DNA of 64,000 bases. It comes from Mumia sp050632745. GTDB taxonomy: Bacteria; Actinomycetota; Actinomycetes; Propionibacteriales; Nocardioidaceae. The number at the start of each line of letters is the position of its first letter. Positions within the stretch are counted from its first letter, which is position 1. Both the position numbers and the translations under genes were made by a program. The notes beneath the pieces were generated by a model. That model did no database searches, had not been told where the DNA came from, and saw only the letters and a program-made list of their open reading frames with translations. This document shows positions 25,893 through 34,571 of this stretch, one piece after another. The stretch is from the NCBI RefSeq assembly GCF_050632745.1, contig NZ_JBODSD010000002.1, positions 248,001 through 312,000 on the forward strand, read 5' to 3'.

Positions 25893-25945
25893 CCCAGCAA
25901 CCTACGCCACGTCGTGGCCGTCCCGGCGGGACCAGACGCACGCCC

Positions 25946-27346
25946 TCACACGTGCGGTACGCCCACGTGGACGACCTTGGTCGTCGTCATCTCGTCCAGC
26001 AGCTCCGGTCCGTACCCGAAGCCGGACCCGCTCGCGCCTCGCGGCTGGGCGGCCCCGCCCGGCGCCCCTCCGAAGGCGGCGTTGACCTTGACCGTCCCGA
26101 CCGGGAGCTCGCGCCAAGCGCGCTGGGCGTGCTCCATGTCGGCCGTGAGTACCACCGCCGCGAGCCCGTAGGGGCCGGCCGCGGCACAGTCCAGTGCCGC
26201 TGCGAAGTCGGGCACCACCCTCACGGGCGCCACGGGCCCGAAGGTCTCCTCGCGCATCACGGCCATGTCGTCGGTGCACCCGGCGAGCACGGTCGCGGGA
26301 TAGAACGTCCCCGGGCCGCCCGGCACCTCGCCCCCGGTCAGCACCGTCGCACCGGCGGCCGCCGCGCCCTCGACGTGCTCGTGCACGGTCCCCCGCAGGC
26401 GCTCGTCGACGAGGGGACCCAGCTGCGTGGCCGGGTCCGTCCCGGGACCCACGACGAGCGCGTCGGCGCGTCGTACCAGCGCCTCGAGAAAGGCGTCGGC
26501 GACCGGCTCCACGACGTAGATGCGCTCGACGGACGTGCAGATCTGTCCCGCGTTGGCGAAGGCGCCGAGCGCCGCCTGCTCTGCGGCCCACGCGACGTCG
26601 ACGCCCTCGTCGACGATCATCGGGTCGTTGCCGCCGTTCTCGAGGACCACCTTCGCCCCGGTCCGGGCGGCCGCCTGCGCGATGGCGCGTCCGGTCGCAG
26701 TCGATCCGACGTGGGCCACGAGGTCGACCTGCGCCGAACCGGTCAGCGCCGCGCCCGTCCGACCGTCGCCCACGAGCACCTGCAGCACCCCTGCCGGGAG
26801 CGCCTCCGCCATCACCCGCGCCAGCTCGAGACCGGTGTGGGGCGAGCGCTCGGACGGCTTGAGCACGACCGTGCTGCCGGTCACGAGCGCGGCTCCGAGG
26901 AGCCCGCAGGGCACGGCGACGGGATCGTTCCAGGGGGTGATCGCCGCGACGACGCCCCGCGGCTGCGGGATCATCAGGTCGGTCGCGTCCCACCCGCCCT
27001 GCAGCGCGCGACCGCGGTGCAGCGGGCCGAGCTCGGCGTACTGCCTCAGCGTCGCGACACCCGCCTCGACTCCGCCGCGGGCGTCGGCCAGCGGCTTCCC
27101 CATCTCGTGGGTCGTGAGGAGGGCGAGCTCGTCGGCGGCGGCCTCGACCAGCGCAGCGGCCTCGGCCACTCGGGCCGCCCGATCGGTCGGCGACGTTCGG
27201 GCCCAGTCGGGAGCCGTCTTCGCCGCGGGCTCGACCGCCGCGTCGACCTCGGCCGGCGTCGCGCACGCGAGGCGCCCGACCAGGGAGCCGTCGGCAGGGT
27301 CGAGGACGGTCAGGACGTCAGGGTCGTACGGGGCGGCGTCGGGCAC
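25946..27346 (-). CDS. NAD(P)-dependent aldehyde dehydrogenase
   Basis: A 466-residue member of the ALDH superfamily. The catalytic Cys270 lies in FANAGQICTSVERIYV, the general base Glu236 in KVVLENGGNDP, PWNDP (about 138-142) is the conserved Asn oxyanion element, and EETFGPVAPV is near the C-terminus. It oxidises an aldehyde to an acid; the succinate-semialdehyde/benzaldehyde-like group fits best but substrate is uncertain. GTG 27344-27346 has GGAGGA four bases upstream. Divergent from the TMEM175-like channel across 111 bases. Confidence 0.9.
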   Translation of the reverse strand: MPDAAPYDPDVLTVLDPADGSLVGRLACATPAEVDAAVEPAAKTAPDWARTSPTDRAARVAEAAALVEAAADELALLTTHEMGKPLADARGGVEAGVATLRQYAELGPLHRGRALQGGWDATDLMIPQPRGVVAAITPWNDPVAVPCGLLGAALVTGSTVVLKPSERSPHTGLELARVMAEALPAGVLQVLVGDGRTGAALTGSAQVDLVAHVGSTATGRAIAQAAARTGAKVVLENGGNDPMIVDEGVDVAWAAEQAALGAFANAGQICTSVERIYVVEPVADAFLEALVRRADALVVGPGTDPATQLGPLVDERLRGTVHEHVEGAAAAGATVLTGGEVPGGPGTFYPATVLAGCTDDMAVMREETFGPVAPVRVVPDFAAALDCAAAGPYGLAAVVLTADMEHAQRAWRELPVGTVKVNAAFGGAPGGAAQPRGASGSGFGYGPELLDEMTTTKVVHVGVPHV

Positions 27347-27457
27347 GGGATCCTCCGTTCGGCGGGACTGGCCCTCTGCCCGTACCCGTCCCGCGGCGCC
27401 GGCAATCGTCTGCACGGCCCCTGGCCCTCGGGCGAGGGGCGGGTCGATCCTGGTCCC

Positions 27458-28105
27458 ATGGCCCACGACGACGGGGTCCGCCACCGGTACGCCCTTCGCA
27501 CGAGTCGCCTCGAGGCGTTCAGCGACGGCGTGTTCGCGATCGCGATCACGCTGCTGGTGCTGGAGATCTCGGTGCCGCCCGGCTCCGACGACCTCCTGGC
27601 GGCGGTGCTCGACCAGTGGCCGTCGTACCTGGCCTACGTGGTGAGCTTCGCGACGGTCGGCGCCCTCTGGATCGCGCACACCGCGATGACCGAGTTCCTG
27701 GACCACGCCGACGCGTGGTTCCTGCGCCTCAACCTGCTCCTCCTCCTCGTCGTCTCGTTCGTGCCCTTCCCGACGGGACTGCTCGCCGAGAGCGTGGGCG
27801 ACGAGGGGGCGAGCAGCGTGGCCGCGACGGTCTACGGGCTCACGTTGCTCGCCGCCGCGCTGGTGATCTCCAGCCTCTGGCGGTACGCCGTGCGAGCCGC
27901 ACTCGTCCGCAGCGACGCGCCGGCGGGAGAGGTCCGCGCGATGACGCGACGACTCACTCCCGGACTGGCCGGGTACGTCGTCATGATCGCGGTCGGCCTC
28001 GTCCTGCCGGTGGTCAGCATCGTCGGCTACCTCGTCATCGCCGTCGGCTACCTGCTGCCGCTCGGCTCCCTGCGCCGCCGCAGCAGCGGCGCCGGGGCGC
28101 CGTGA
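27458..28105 (+). CDS. TMEM175/DUF1211-like potassium channel protein
   Basis: A 215-residue membrane protein with six hydrophobic helices. The first helix carries RLEAFSDGVFAIAITLL, the RxxxFSD signature of the TMEM175 family (Arg17, Phe21-Ser22-Asp23). Bacterial members have one six-helix repeat and form tetrameric potassium-selective leak channels. It stops six bases before the convergent MDR gene. Regulation cannot be seen. Confidence 0.85.
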   Translation: MAHDDGVRHRYALRTSRLEAFSDGVFAIAITLLVLEISVPPGSDDLLAAVLDQWPSYLAYVVSFATVGALWIAHTAMTEFLDHADAWFLRLNLLLLLVVSFVPFPTGLLAESVGDEGASSVAATVYGLTLLAAALVISSLWRYAVRAALVRSDAPAGEVRAMTRRLTPGLAGYVVMIAVGLVLPVVSIVGYLVIAVGYLLPLGSLRRRSSGAGAP

Positions 28106-28111
28106 CGACGG

Positions 28112-29080
28112 TCAGCCGACCCGCACCACGACCTTGCCTCGCGTGTGACCGGTCTCCACGGCGCGGTGGGCCTCGGCGGCCTTCTCGAGGTCGAACACCT
28201 CCGCGATCTCGACCGTCACCGCTCCGGCCTCGATGAGGCGCGTCAGGTCCGCGAGGTCGTCGGCGTCCGGCCGCACCCACACGTAGCTGCCGCCGAGCTC
28301 GTCCCGGGCCCGGGCGTCGGTGATCGAGGCGATGTGCCCGCCCTCCTTGAGGAGGGCAGCCGCGGTGTCGATCGCGTCCCCGCCCACGTAGTCGAGGATC
28401 ACGTCGAACCCCTCGGGGGCCAGGGCGCGGGCGCGCTCGACCAGCCCTTCGCCGTACGCCACCGGCTCGGCGCCGAGCGAGCGTACGTAGTCGTGGTTGC
28501 GCTCGGACGCGGTGCCGACCACGCGCGCCCCGGCGTGCACGGCCAGCTGGACCGCGAACGAGCCGACGCCGCCCGCGGCCGCGTGGACGAGGACCGTCGA
28601 TCCCTCGGCGACTCCCGCGCGGCGCACGCTCTGCAGCGCCGTGAGGCCGGCCAGCGGGACGGCGGCCGCCTCCTCGAAGGAGAGCGAGGCGGGCTTGAGG
28701 GCGGCCGTACGGACGGGCACGGCGACGTACTCGGCGAGAGTGCCGCCCGAGACCACGTCCTTGCGTGCGTAGGCGTACACCTCGTCGCCGGCCTGGAGCT
28801 CCGGCGTGTCGAGGCCGACCTTCTCCACGACTCCCGCGACGTCCCAGCCCGGGATCGCCGGGAGGTCGACGTCGATCAGTCCCTGCAGGTAGCCCTCGCG
28901 GATCTTATAGTCGACCGGGTTCACGCCGGCAGCGACGACCTTGACGACGACGGTGTCCGGGCCGATGTGCGGCTCGGGGAGGTCACGGACCTCGAGGACG
29001 TCGGCGTCTCCGAACTTCTCGTACGCAACAGCTCTCATGACGGTGACGAACCGGTCGGGGTCGTGGGTCATTCCCGCCAC
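28112..29080 (-). CDS. NADP-dependent quinone-oxidoreductase-like MDR protein
   Basis: A zinc-free medium-chain reductase of about 322 residues. Conserved blocks are MRAVAYEKFGDADVLEV, VKVVAAGVNPVDYKIREG, GWDVAGVVEKVG, VLVHAAAGGVGSFAVQLA (the NADPH-binding AxxGGVG) and HTRGKVVVRV at the end. It likely reduces quinones or enones. The family often starts at MRAVAYE (29038), but a GTG at 29080 has AGGGGGA in place upstream, so the longer start is given; ATG 29071 is a third option. Confidence 0.85.
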   Translation of the reverse strand: MAGMTHDPDRFVTVMRAVAYEKFGDADVLEVRDLPEPHIGPDTVVVKVVAAGVNPVDYKIREGYLQGLIDVDLPAIPGWDVAGVVEKVGLDTPELQAGDEVYAYARKDVVSGGTLAEYVAVPVRTAALKPASLSFEEAAAVPLAGLTALQSVRRAGVAEGSTVLVHAAAGGVGSFAVQLAVHAGARVVGTASERNHDYVRSLGAEPVAYGEGLVERARALAPEGFDVILDYVGGDAIDTAAALLKEGGHIASITDARARDELGGSYVWVRPDADDLADLTRLIEAGAVTVEIAEVFDLEKAAEAHRAVETGHTRGKVVVRVG

Positions 29081-29110
29081 CGGCTCCCCCTGCCCCGCTT
29101 GTGGTGGTCC

Positions 29111-29734
29111 TCACGGCTGCATCCGGGGATCGTGGGTGGGGTCGGCGTACCGACGCGGGCACCCCTCGTCGACGGCGTCCGGGCGAAGCTCGTAGTGCCA
29201 GGGCTCGTTCGCGTAGACCTGGCACAGTCCGTACGACGCCCCGTGGTCCGCCAGCCAGGACGCGGCCTCGGAAGGGCCGACGTCGACCGCGTCCCCCGAC
29301 ACGTGCGGCGACGTCTCCGGCGTGGCGACCCACCGCGCCGCCTCCGCGGTGGTCCCGTACTCAGAGACTGCCTCGTCCAGCAGCTGTTCCTGGTACGCCG
29401 CAGAACGCCAGCCGCTGTTGACCACGATCGTGATCCCCTCGTCCGCGGCGTCGGTCGCGGCTTCGCGCAGGGCGGCGAGGAGGTCGGGGTCGAGCCTCGC
29501 GACGGCCGCGTACCCGTCGTCGAACACGGTCACGCCGTCCGGGACCCGCCCCGACCCTCCGCGCTCGGCGCGGTCGCGCGTCAGCGTGTCGAGGACGCCC
29601 GCGGTCGGGCCGGGCACGGGGGTCAGCGCCTCGAAGCCGAGGACGCCGACCAGCGTCGCGCCGACGACGACGGCAGCGACGAACGCGGGTCGACGCCTGC
29701 GGGTCCGGGCCTGTGGTGGTCTGCGGAAGGTCAT
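29111..29734 (-). CDS. VanY-like D-Ala-D-Ala carboxypeptidase (M15)
   Basis: A 207-residue protein anchored by one N-terminal helix (FVAAVVVGATLVGVLGF) with the catalytic domain outside. Zinc-site motifs of VanY are present: NSGWRSAAYQEQLLDEA, SPHVSGDAVDVGP with the His and Asp ligands, and NEPWHYEL with the catalytic Glu and third His. It trims the terminal D-Ala from peptidoglycan stems. It is divergent from an OmpR-type regulator across 89 bases, a layout like VanY/VanRS systems, so cell-wall stress control is likely but no vanHAX genes are present. Confidence 0.88.
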   Translation of the reverse strand: MTFRRPPQARTRRRRPAFVAAVVVGATLVGVLGFEALTPVPGPTAGVLDTLTRDRAERGGSGRVPDGVTVFDDGYAAVARLDPDLLAALREAATDAADEGITIVVNSGWRSAAYQEQLLDEAVSEYGTTAEAARWVATPETSPHVSGDAVDVGPSEAASWLADHGASYGLCQVYANEPWHYELRPDAVDEGCPRRYADPTHDPRMQP

Positions 29735-29781
29735 GCGCCCCAGTCAAGGCAGCGGCGTGTTGCCAGGGCGTACGCAGATCT

Positions 29782-29797
29782 CGATATGCCCGCGATA
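29782..29797. promoter_or_regulatory. Tandem CGATA repeats, 11 bases apart
   Basis: CGATA occurs at 29782-29786 and again at 29793-29797 in the gap between the VanY-like gene and the response regulator gene. An 11-base period is what OmpR/PhoB-family dimers bind head to tail. The adjacent response regulator is the natural candidate. Confidence 0.45.
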
Positions 29798-29823
29798 CAC
29801 CACGGCTCGTAGCATGGGCGAGC

Positions 29824-30519
29824 ATGCGTGTGCTGATCGTCGAGGACGAGCCCTACCTGGCGGAGGCCATCCGAGATGGCCTGCGCCTGGAGGCGATCGC
29901 GTCCGACATCGCCGGCGACGGCGACACCGCGCTCGAGATGCTGAGCATCCACACGTACGACGTCGCCGTGCTCGACCGCGACATCCCCGGTCCGTCCGGC
30001 GACGAGATCGCCGCGAGCATCGTCGGCTCCGGCAGCGGGATGCCGATCCTGATGCTGACCGCCGCCGACAGGATCGACGACCTGGCGTCCGGGTTCGGGC
30101 TCGGCGCCGACGACTACCTCACCAAGCCGTTCGACCTGCAGGAGCTGGTCCTGCGGCTCCGCGCGCTCTACCGCAGGCGCGCCCACAGCCGGCCGCCGGT
30201 CCGCGAGCTCGCCGGGCTGCGGGTGGACCCGTTCCGCCGCGAGGTCTACCGCGACGGCCGCTACGTCGCGCTCACCCGCAAGCAGTTCGCCGTGCTCGAG
30301 GTACTCGTCGGAGCCGAAGGCGGCGTCGTGAGCGCCGAGGAGCTCCTGGAGCGCGCGTGGGACGAGAACGCGGACCCGTTCACCAACGCCGTACGGATCA
30401 CCGTCTCCGCGCTGCGCAAGCGGCTCGGTGAGCCCTGGCTGATCGCCACCGTCCAGGGCGTCGGCTACCGCATCGACACGGCGCCGGCCGGAGCAGCCGA
30501 CGGGGCGGACCGTGGCTAG
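29824..30519 (+). CDS. OmpR-family response regulator
   Basis: A 231-residue regulator. The receiver domain starts MRVLIVEDEPYLAEAI and has phosphoacceptor Asp51 (VAVLDRD), with Thr in LMLTA and Lys in LTKPFD. The winged-helix DNA-binding domain is at about 130-222 (VALTRKQFAVLEVL, VRITVSALRKRL, IATVQGVGYRID). The next gene, a histidine kinase, begins inside its last eight bases. Divergent placement next to a VanY-like gene suggests control of cell-wall carboxypeptidase and self. Confidence 0.92.
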   Translation: MRVLIVEDEPYLAEAIRDGLRLEAIASDIAGDGDTALEMLSIHTYDVAVLDRDIPGPSGDEIAASIVGSGSGMPILMLTAADRIDDLASGFGLGADDYLTKPFDLQELVLRLRALYRRRAHSRPPVRELAGLRVDPFRREVYRDGRYVALTRKQFAVLEVLVGAEGGVVSAEELLERAWDENADPFTNAVRITVSALRKRLGEPWLIATVQGVGYRIDTAPAGAADGADRG

Positions 30520-31609
30520 GCCGCCGGGCCTGAGCGTCCGCCTCAAGCTCACCTTCAGCTACGCCGGGTTCCTGATGGTCGCGGGTGCGCTGCTGCTCAC
30601 CACCGTCTGGCTGTTCCTCCTGCGGTACGTGCCCGACCAGCAGATCGTGCTCGGGCCGGGCGACCCGCGCTCGCCCTTCATCCCGAACCGCGGGGACCTC
30701 CAACGTGCCTTCGCTCCCCGGGCGGCCCAGGCGATGGGGGTCCTGCTCGTCGTCGGGCTCGTGGGCGGGTGGCTCCTCGCCGGCCGCATGCTCGCCCCGC
30801 TGAACCGCATCACGGCGGCCACCCGCAAGGCCGCGAGCGGGTCGCTCTCCCACCGCATCGAGCTGGAGGGCCGCCAGGACGAGTTCCGCGAGCTGGCCGA
30901 CAGCTTCGACGCGATGCTGGCCCGGCTCGAGGCCCAGGTCGCCGAGCAGCAGCGGTTCGCCGCCAACGCGTCCCACGAGCTGCGCACCCCGCTGGCGATC
31001 ACGCAGACCCTCCTCGACGTCGCTCGCAAGGATCCCGACCACGACAACGGCGAGCTCGTCGAACGCCTCCGCGCCGTCAACGCGCGCGCGATCGACCTCA
31101 CCGAAGCTCTGCTCCTGCTCAGCCGCACCGACCAGGGGACCTTCGTCCGCGAGCAGGTGGACCTCTCGCTCGTCGCGGAGGAGGTCGCCGAGACGCTCCT
31201 GCCGTTCGCCGAGGCACGGGGACTCACCCTCGAGACCTCCGGCGACCGCGCGCCGACGCTCGGCTCGCACGCCCTCCTGCTGCAGATGACCACGAACCTC
31301 GTGCACAACGCGATCGTCCACAACGTGCCCGAGCAGGGGTGGGTGCGGGTCACGACCCGTGCCGAACCCACGACGGTGGTGCTCACGGTCGAGAACACCG
31401 GCGAGAGACTGACGCCGGAGCGGACGTCGACGCTCGTGGAGCCGTTCCAGCGCGGCACCGAACGCGTCCGCACCGACCACGCGGGCGTGGGGCTCGGGCT
31501 CGCCATCGTGAAGAGCATCGCTGAGGCGCACGACGGTGCTCTCACTCTCACCCCACGCCCCGACGGCGGGCTCGGCGTCACCGTGCGGCTACCGGCGGCT
31601 CACCGCTGA
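30512..31609 (+). CDS. Sensor histidine kinase paired with the OmpR regulator
   Basis: A 365-residue membrane kinase. Two helices (about 16-37 and 74-92) flank a short external loop of about 35 residues; HAMP follows, then the HisKA site ANASHELRTPL with His155, then HATPase_c with MTTNLVHNAIVHN, and GVGLGLAIVKSI near the C-terminus. GTG 30512 lies inside the regulator gene. The small sensor loop resembles VanS-type cell-envelope sensors. Its end overlaps the convergent sigma factor gene by 10 bases. Confidence 0.92.
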   Translation: MARPPGLSVRLKLTFSYAGFLMVAGALLLTTVWLFLLRYVPDQQIVLGPGDPRSPFIPNRGDLQRAFAPRAAQAMGVLLVVGLVGGWLLAGRMLAPLNRITAATRKAASGSLSHRIELEGRQDEFRELADSFDAMLARLEAQVAEQQRFAANASHELRTPLAITQTLLDVARKDPDHDNGELVERLRAVNARAIDLTEALLLLSRTDQGTFVREQVDLSLVAEEVAETLLPFAEARGLTLETSGDRAPTLGSHALLLQMTTNLVHNAIVHNVPEQGWVRVTTRAEPTTVVLTVENTGERLTPERTSTLVEPFQRGTERVRTDHAGVGLGLAIVKSIAEAHDGALTLTPRPDGGLGVTVRLPAAHR

Positions 31610-32532
31610 TCCGCCGCGAGCCGCGCCAGCCGCAGAAGATCGGCGGGTGGGCCGACGTGGCGCAGCTTGTCGGGGTTGACGACGGAGCGGATCTGGGTGA
31701 CGTGTCCGTCGGCGACCTCGAGGGTGAACACGGCGACGACTCCCCCACCGGCTTCGGCACCGGCCGAGACGAGCACACCCGGCCCGCCGTTGACCGTCAG
31801 CGGGGTCAGCGTGACCGGCAGCCCGCGGCGGACGAACCCGGCCAGAAGGCGGGCGACCGCCAGACGCCCCGCGACGGGGCGCGTGATGGCGAACCCCGGC
31901 GGCACCTTGCCCCCGCCGTCCCCGGTGAAGACGACGTCCTCGGCGAGCACCTCGACGAACCCGTCGACCTCGCCCCGCTCGCACGCGGCGAGGAAGCGCG
32001 AGACCAGCTCCGTACGCCGGTCCTCGTCGTCGCCGTAACGCGGGCGCTGGTCGGCGACGTGACGTCTCGCCCGTGACACCAGCTGGCGGACCGCCGCAGG
32101 CGTGCGTTCGAGCACCTCGGCCGTCTCGGGGTAGGAGTAGCCGAGGACGTCGTGGAGGAGGAAGGCGGCGCGCTCGGTCGGGCTCAGGCTCTCGAGCAGC
32201 ACGAGGAACGCCGTCGAGACGTCGTCGGCCAGCACCGCGTGCGCCGACGCGTCGGCGACCGTCCCCGGCGCCCCCGTCAGGGGTTCGGGGAGCCAGTCGC
32301 CGACGTACTGCTCGCGGCGGCTCCGGGCGGAGCGCAGCACGTCGATGCTGAGCCGCGTGGCCACCGTGGTGACGAACGCGTCGTGGTTCTCGATGCCTTC
32401 GGTCGCGTACACGCGCAGGAGCGTCTCCTGCGCCACGTCCTCCGCCTCCGCGACCGAGCCCAGCATGCGGTACGCCACCGCGAACGCCAGCGGGCGCAGG
32501 CGCCGGAGGTCCTCGTCGTCGAGCGGGCTCAT
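31600..32532 (-). CDS. ECF41-family RNA polymerase sigma factor with SnoaL-like C-terminus
   Basis: A 310-residue sigma factor. Region 2 is at about 10-75 (AYRMLGSVAEAEDVAQETLL), region 4 at about 110-160. WLPEP (80-84) sits in the linker, and the C-terminal NTF2/SnoaL-like extension holds DGGGK (205-209) and NPDKL (286-290); these three motifs together define ECF41. In this group the extension replaces an anti-sigma factor. A promoter matching the ECF41 consensus lies upstream, implying autoregulation. The carboxymuconolactone decarboxylase/oxidoreductase/epimerase gene normally adjacent is absent here. Confidence 0.93.
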   Translation of the reverse strand: MSPLDDEDLRRLRPLAFAVAYRMLGSVAEAEDVAQETLLRVYATEGIENHDAFVTTVATRLSIDVLRSARSRREQYVGDWLPEPLTGAPGTVADASAHAVLADDVSTAFLVLLESLSPTERAAFLLHDVLGYSYPETAEVLERTPAAVRQLVSRARRHVADQRPRYGDDEDRRTELVSRFLAACERGEVDGFVEVLAEDVVFTGDGGGKVPPGFAITRPVAGRLAVARLLAGFVRRGLPVTLTPLTVNGGPGVLVSAGAEAGGGVVAVFTLEVADGHVTQIRSVVNPDKLRHVGPPADLLRLARLAADQR

Positions 32533-32570
32533 GAGGCGATTCTCGTCGCTTCGACGTTCATGACCCCTCC

Positions 32571-32597
32571 GACGAGACCGACCCGCTGGTTGTGACA
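32571..32597 (-). promoter_or_regulatory. ECF41-type autoregulatory promoter
   Basis: On the reverse strand the sequence reads TGTCACA (32597-32591), 16 bases, then CGTC (32574-32571), which matches the known ECF41 promoter pattern. The -10 side is about 39 bases before the sigma gene start. Confidence 0.78.
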
Positions 32598-32617
32598 CGC
32601 CTGAGCCGCGTCAGGCG
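32598..32617 (-). terminator. Hairpin at end of nucleotidyltransferase gene
   Basis: CGCCTGA (32598-32604) pairs with TCAGGCG (32611-32617) around a six-base loop. The stem includes the stop codon of the upstream gene and abuts the ECF41 promoter, insulating the two. Confidence 0.55.
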
Positions 32618-33495
32618 GCCGCACGCCGTTCCCAGTACGCCAGGTGGCTGCGGTGCAGCCACGCGTCGGCCCACGTCCGGTCGGGCTCGTCCGGGACGTC
32701 AGCGCTGCGCGCCAGGGCGGCGAGCCGGGCCTCGGCCTCACCGATCGCCGCGAGCACCTCGTCCAGCGGCACCTCGCCACGCCGTACCGACCGCAGGAGG
32801 CCGCCGCCGGGCTCCGGCACGGGGAGCGTGATGCGGCCCGCCGTCAGCAGCTCGACACCCTGCATGCCGAGCCGCAGCGCGTGCATGGCGTACTTCGTGT
32901 CGTAGCCGTGCGCCGCCACGAGCTCGGGCCGGTTGGTGTGAGCGCCGACCTCGCCCGTCATCGCCGCGCGCTGGGCCCGGAGGTACCCGAGGAACCGTTG
33001 CGCGGCGAACTTGGAGACGAAACGGTCGGCGTTGTCGACCAGCTCGGAGCCGGCCTCGTCGCGGAAGACGACCTCCTCGTCGGGGACGAAGAGGACCAGG
33101 AGCACCGTCGGGTTGCCCGCGAGCGCGAGACGGCACCACTTCCGCGCCGAGTAGACGATGACGTCGAGGTCGCCCGCGCCGGACCGGTTGGCGAGACCGC
33201 CGGGACGGTCCCACACGGTGTGGCGCTCGTACTGCTCGAAGGCCACCTGGATCTCGGCGTCGACACCGCCGGGCACCCGCGCAAGCCCCGTGACGTACGC
33301 CGCGGGCTCGAGGCAGATCCCCATCTCGTCACGGTCGTCCTGCCCGTCCACCGCGGTGCCGTGGACGCCGGAGCCGACCTGCGTGCGCAGGATCAACCCG
33401 TCCTCGGCGATGCGGCGCGCCTCCTCCGAGGCGTGCGGATGGGCGAAACCGGGCGGCAGGCTCCGGTCTCCGAGGATGTCGCGTGCGGTGCTCAC
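32611..33495 (-). CDS. Predicted nucleotidyltransferase, DNA polymerase beta superfamily
   Basis: A 294-residue protein of the YcgL-like predicted nucleotidyltransferases. The N-terminal GSGVHGTAVDGQDDRDEMGI has the GS...DxD-like metal-binding arrangement (DDRDE). Later blocks KFAAQRFLGYLRAQR and HGYDTKYAMHALRLGMQGVELLTAGRI are typical of the family. The substrate is unknown. ATG 33495 overlaps the stop of the upstream WYL regulator, so both are in one operon. Confidence 0.82.
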   Translation of the reverse strand: MSTARDILGDRSLPPGFAHPHASEEARRIAEDGLILRTQVGSGVHGTAVDGQDDRDEMGICLEPAAYVTGLARVPGGVDAEIQVAFEQYERHTVWDRPGGLANRSGAGDLDVIVYSARKWCRLALAGNPTVLLVLFVPDEEVVFRDEAGSELVDNADRFVSKFAAQRFLGYLRAQRAAMTGEVGAHTNRPELVAAHGYDTKYAMHALRLGMQGVELLTAGRITLPVPEPGGGLLRSVRRGEVPLDEVLAAIGEAEARLAALARSADVPDEPDRTWADAWLHRSHLAYWERRAAA

Positions 33496-34484
33496 CGCCG
33501 GACCGTACCGGGCGGCAGGCCGTCAGCGCGCGCGGAATATCGCCGGTCGGCGTACTGCGCCACGAGCTCCGCGCCGATGCGCGCCAGCGCGGCGCGGACG
33601 GCATCGCCCTCGACGACCTGGACCCGTGATCCCCACCCCGCGAGCTGCTCGGCGACCGACTCCGCCGTGTGCGCGGCGACCCGGACCCGTACGGCCCCGT
33701 CCGGGCCGGGTTCCTCGGGCGCGCAGTGCCGACCGAAGTGGTCGCGCAGGATCGGCACGAAGCGGGCGTCGACCCGGACGACCGCGGACACGAGCGAGCG
33801 ACGCTGCTCCATCGTCGCGACGACGTCGGCCCAGGCGTCCTCCAGCGCGAGGTCGTCCGGGCGCTCCGCCGGCTCCTCGGTGACCTCGGCCGCCCGCACC
33901 CGGTCCACGCGGAACGTCCGTCGGCCACGGGCCGTGCCCGCGACCAGGTACCAGCGGTCGTCCTTGTCGACCAGACCCCAGGGATCGACCGTCCGCTCCG
34001 ACGGGCCGTCGCGGCCGTCGTAGACGAGACGGACCCGCCGCCGCCGGACGACCGCGTCCTGGAGCCGGTCGACGAGCGCAGGACGCGGCCGATCCGTGCC
34101 GCCCCACGGGGTCGCGTCGACGTGGACCGCCTCGGCCGCGGCCTCAGCGTCGGCGCGGAACGTCTGCGGCAGCGCGCGGACCAGCTTGCGCAGCGCCGAC
34201 CGCAGCTCGGGCGCGCCGCCGGCGGCCGGGCCGGCGAGCAGGAAGAGCGCACGCGCCTCGGAGGCGGTGAGCCCGCTGAGGTCCGTCCGAGCACCGCCGA
34301 CGAGCGACCAACCGCCGTGCCGCCCAGGCTGGGCGTAGACCGGGACCCCTGCGGCGGAGAGCGCCTCCAGGTCACGGCGGGCGGTCGCCACCGAGACCTC
34401 CAGCTCGGAGGCGAGCTCGGAGGCGGTGACGCGGCCGCGTGACTGCATGAGCAGGAGGGTGGCGACGAGCCGGTCCGCGCGCAT
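33492..34484 (-). CDS. WYL-domain transcriptional regulator (YafY-like)
   Basis: A 330-residue regulator with an N-terminal DeoR-like helix-turn-helix (RADRLVATLLLMQSRGRVTASEL, then VSVATARRDLEAL) and a WYL ligand-binding domain at about 140-210 (LVDKDDRWYLVAGTARGRRTFRVDRVRAAEV), plus the C-terminal extension. It is divergent from a VOC-family gene; the 87-base gap has a perfect 10-5-10 inverted repeat that is probably its operator. It heads an operon with the nucleotidyltransferase gene. Confidence 0.9.
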   Translation of the reverse strand: MRADRLVATLLLMQSRGRVTASELASELEVSVATARRDLEALSAAGVPVYAQPGRHGGWSLVGGARTDLSGLTASEARALFLLAGPAAGGAPELRSALRKLVRALPQTFRADAEAAAEAVHVDATPWGGTDRPRPALVDRLQDAVVRRRRVRLVYDGRDGPSERTVDPWGLVDKDDRWYLVAGTARGRRTFRVDRVRAAEVTEEPAERPDDLALEDAWADVVATMEQRRSLVSAVVRVDARFVPILRDHFGRHCAPEEPGPDGAVRVRVAAHTAESVAEQLAGWGSRVQVVEGDAVRAALARIGAELVAQYADRRYSARADGLPPGTVRR

Positions 34485-34502
34485 GTCTCGAGTCTCGCAA
34501 AA

Positions 34503-34552
34503 AAAGTGCTCAGTTGGTGAGCACTTTGAGCGGAAGCATGGTTCTCACCAAC
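34503..34552. promoter_or_regulatory. Operator candidate for WYL regulator
   Basis: AAAGTGCTCA (34503-34512) and TGAGCACTTT (34518-34527) form a perfect inverted repeat around GTTGG. In addition GTTGGTGAG (34513-34521) recurs inverted as CTCACCAAC at 34544-34552. The sites lie between the regulator and VOC genes and would control both. Confidence 0.7.
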
Positions 34553-34571
34553 ACGACGAGAGGACCACACC

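Noticed and set aside
34498..34505. Run of seven A residues next to the WYL regulator start, considered as a terminator T-tract for the reverse strand
   Set aside because: It lies upstream of the regulator start and downstream of no gene, so it is part of the promoter/operator region.
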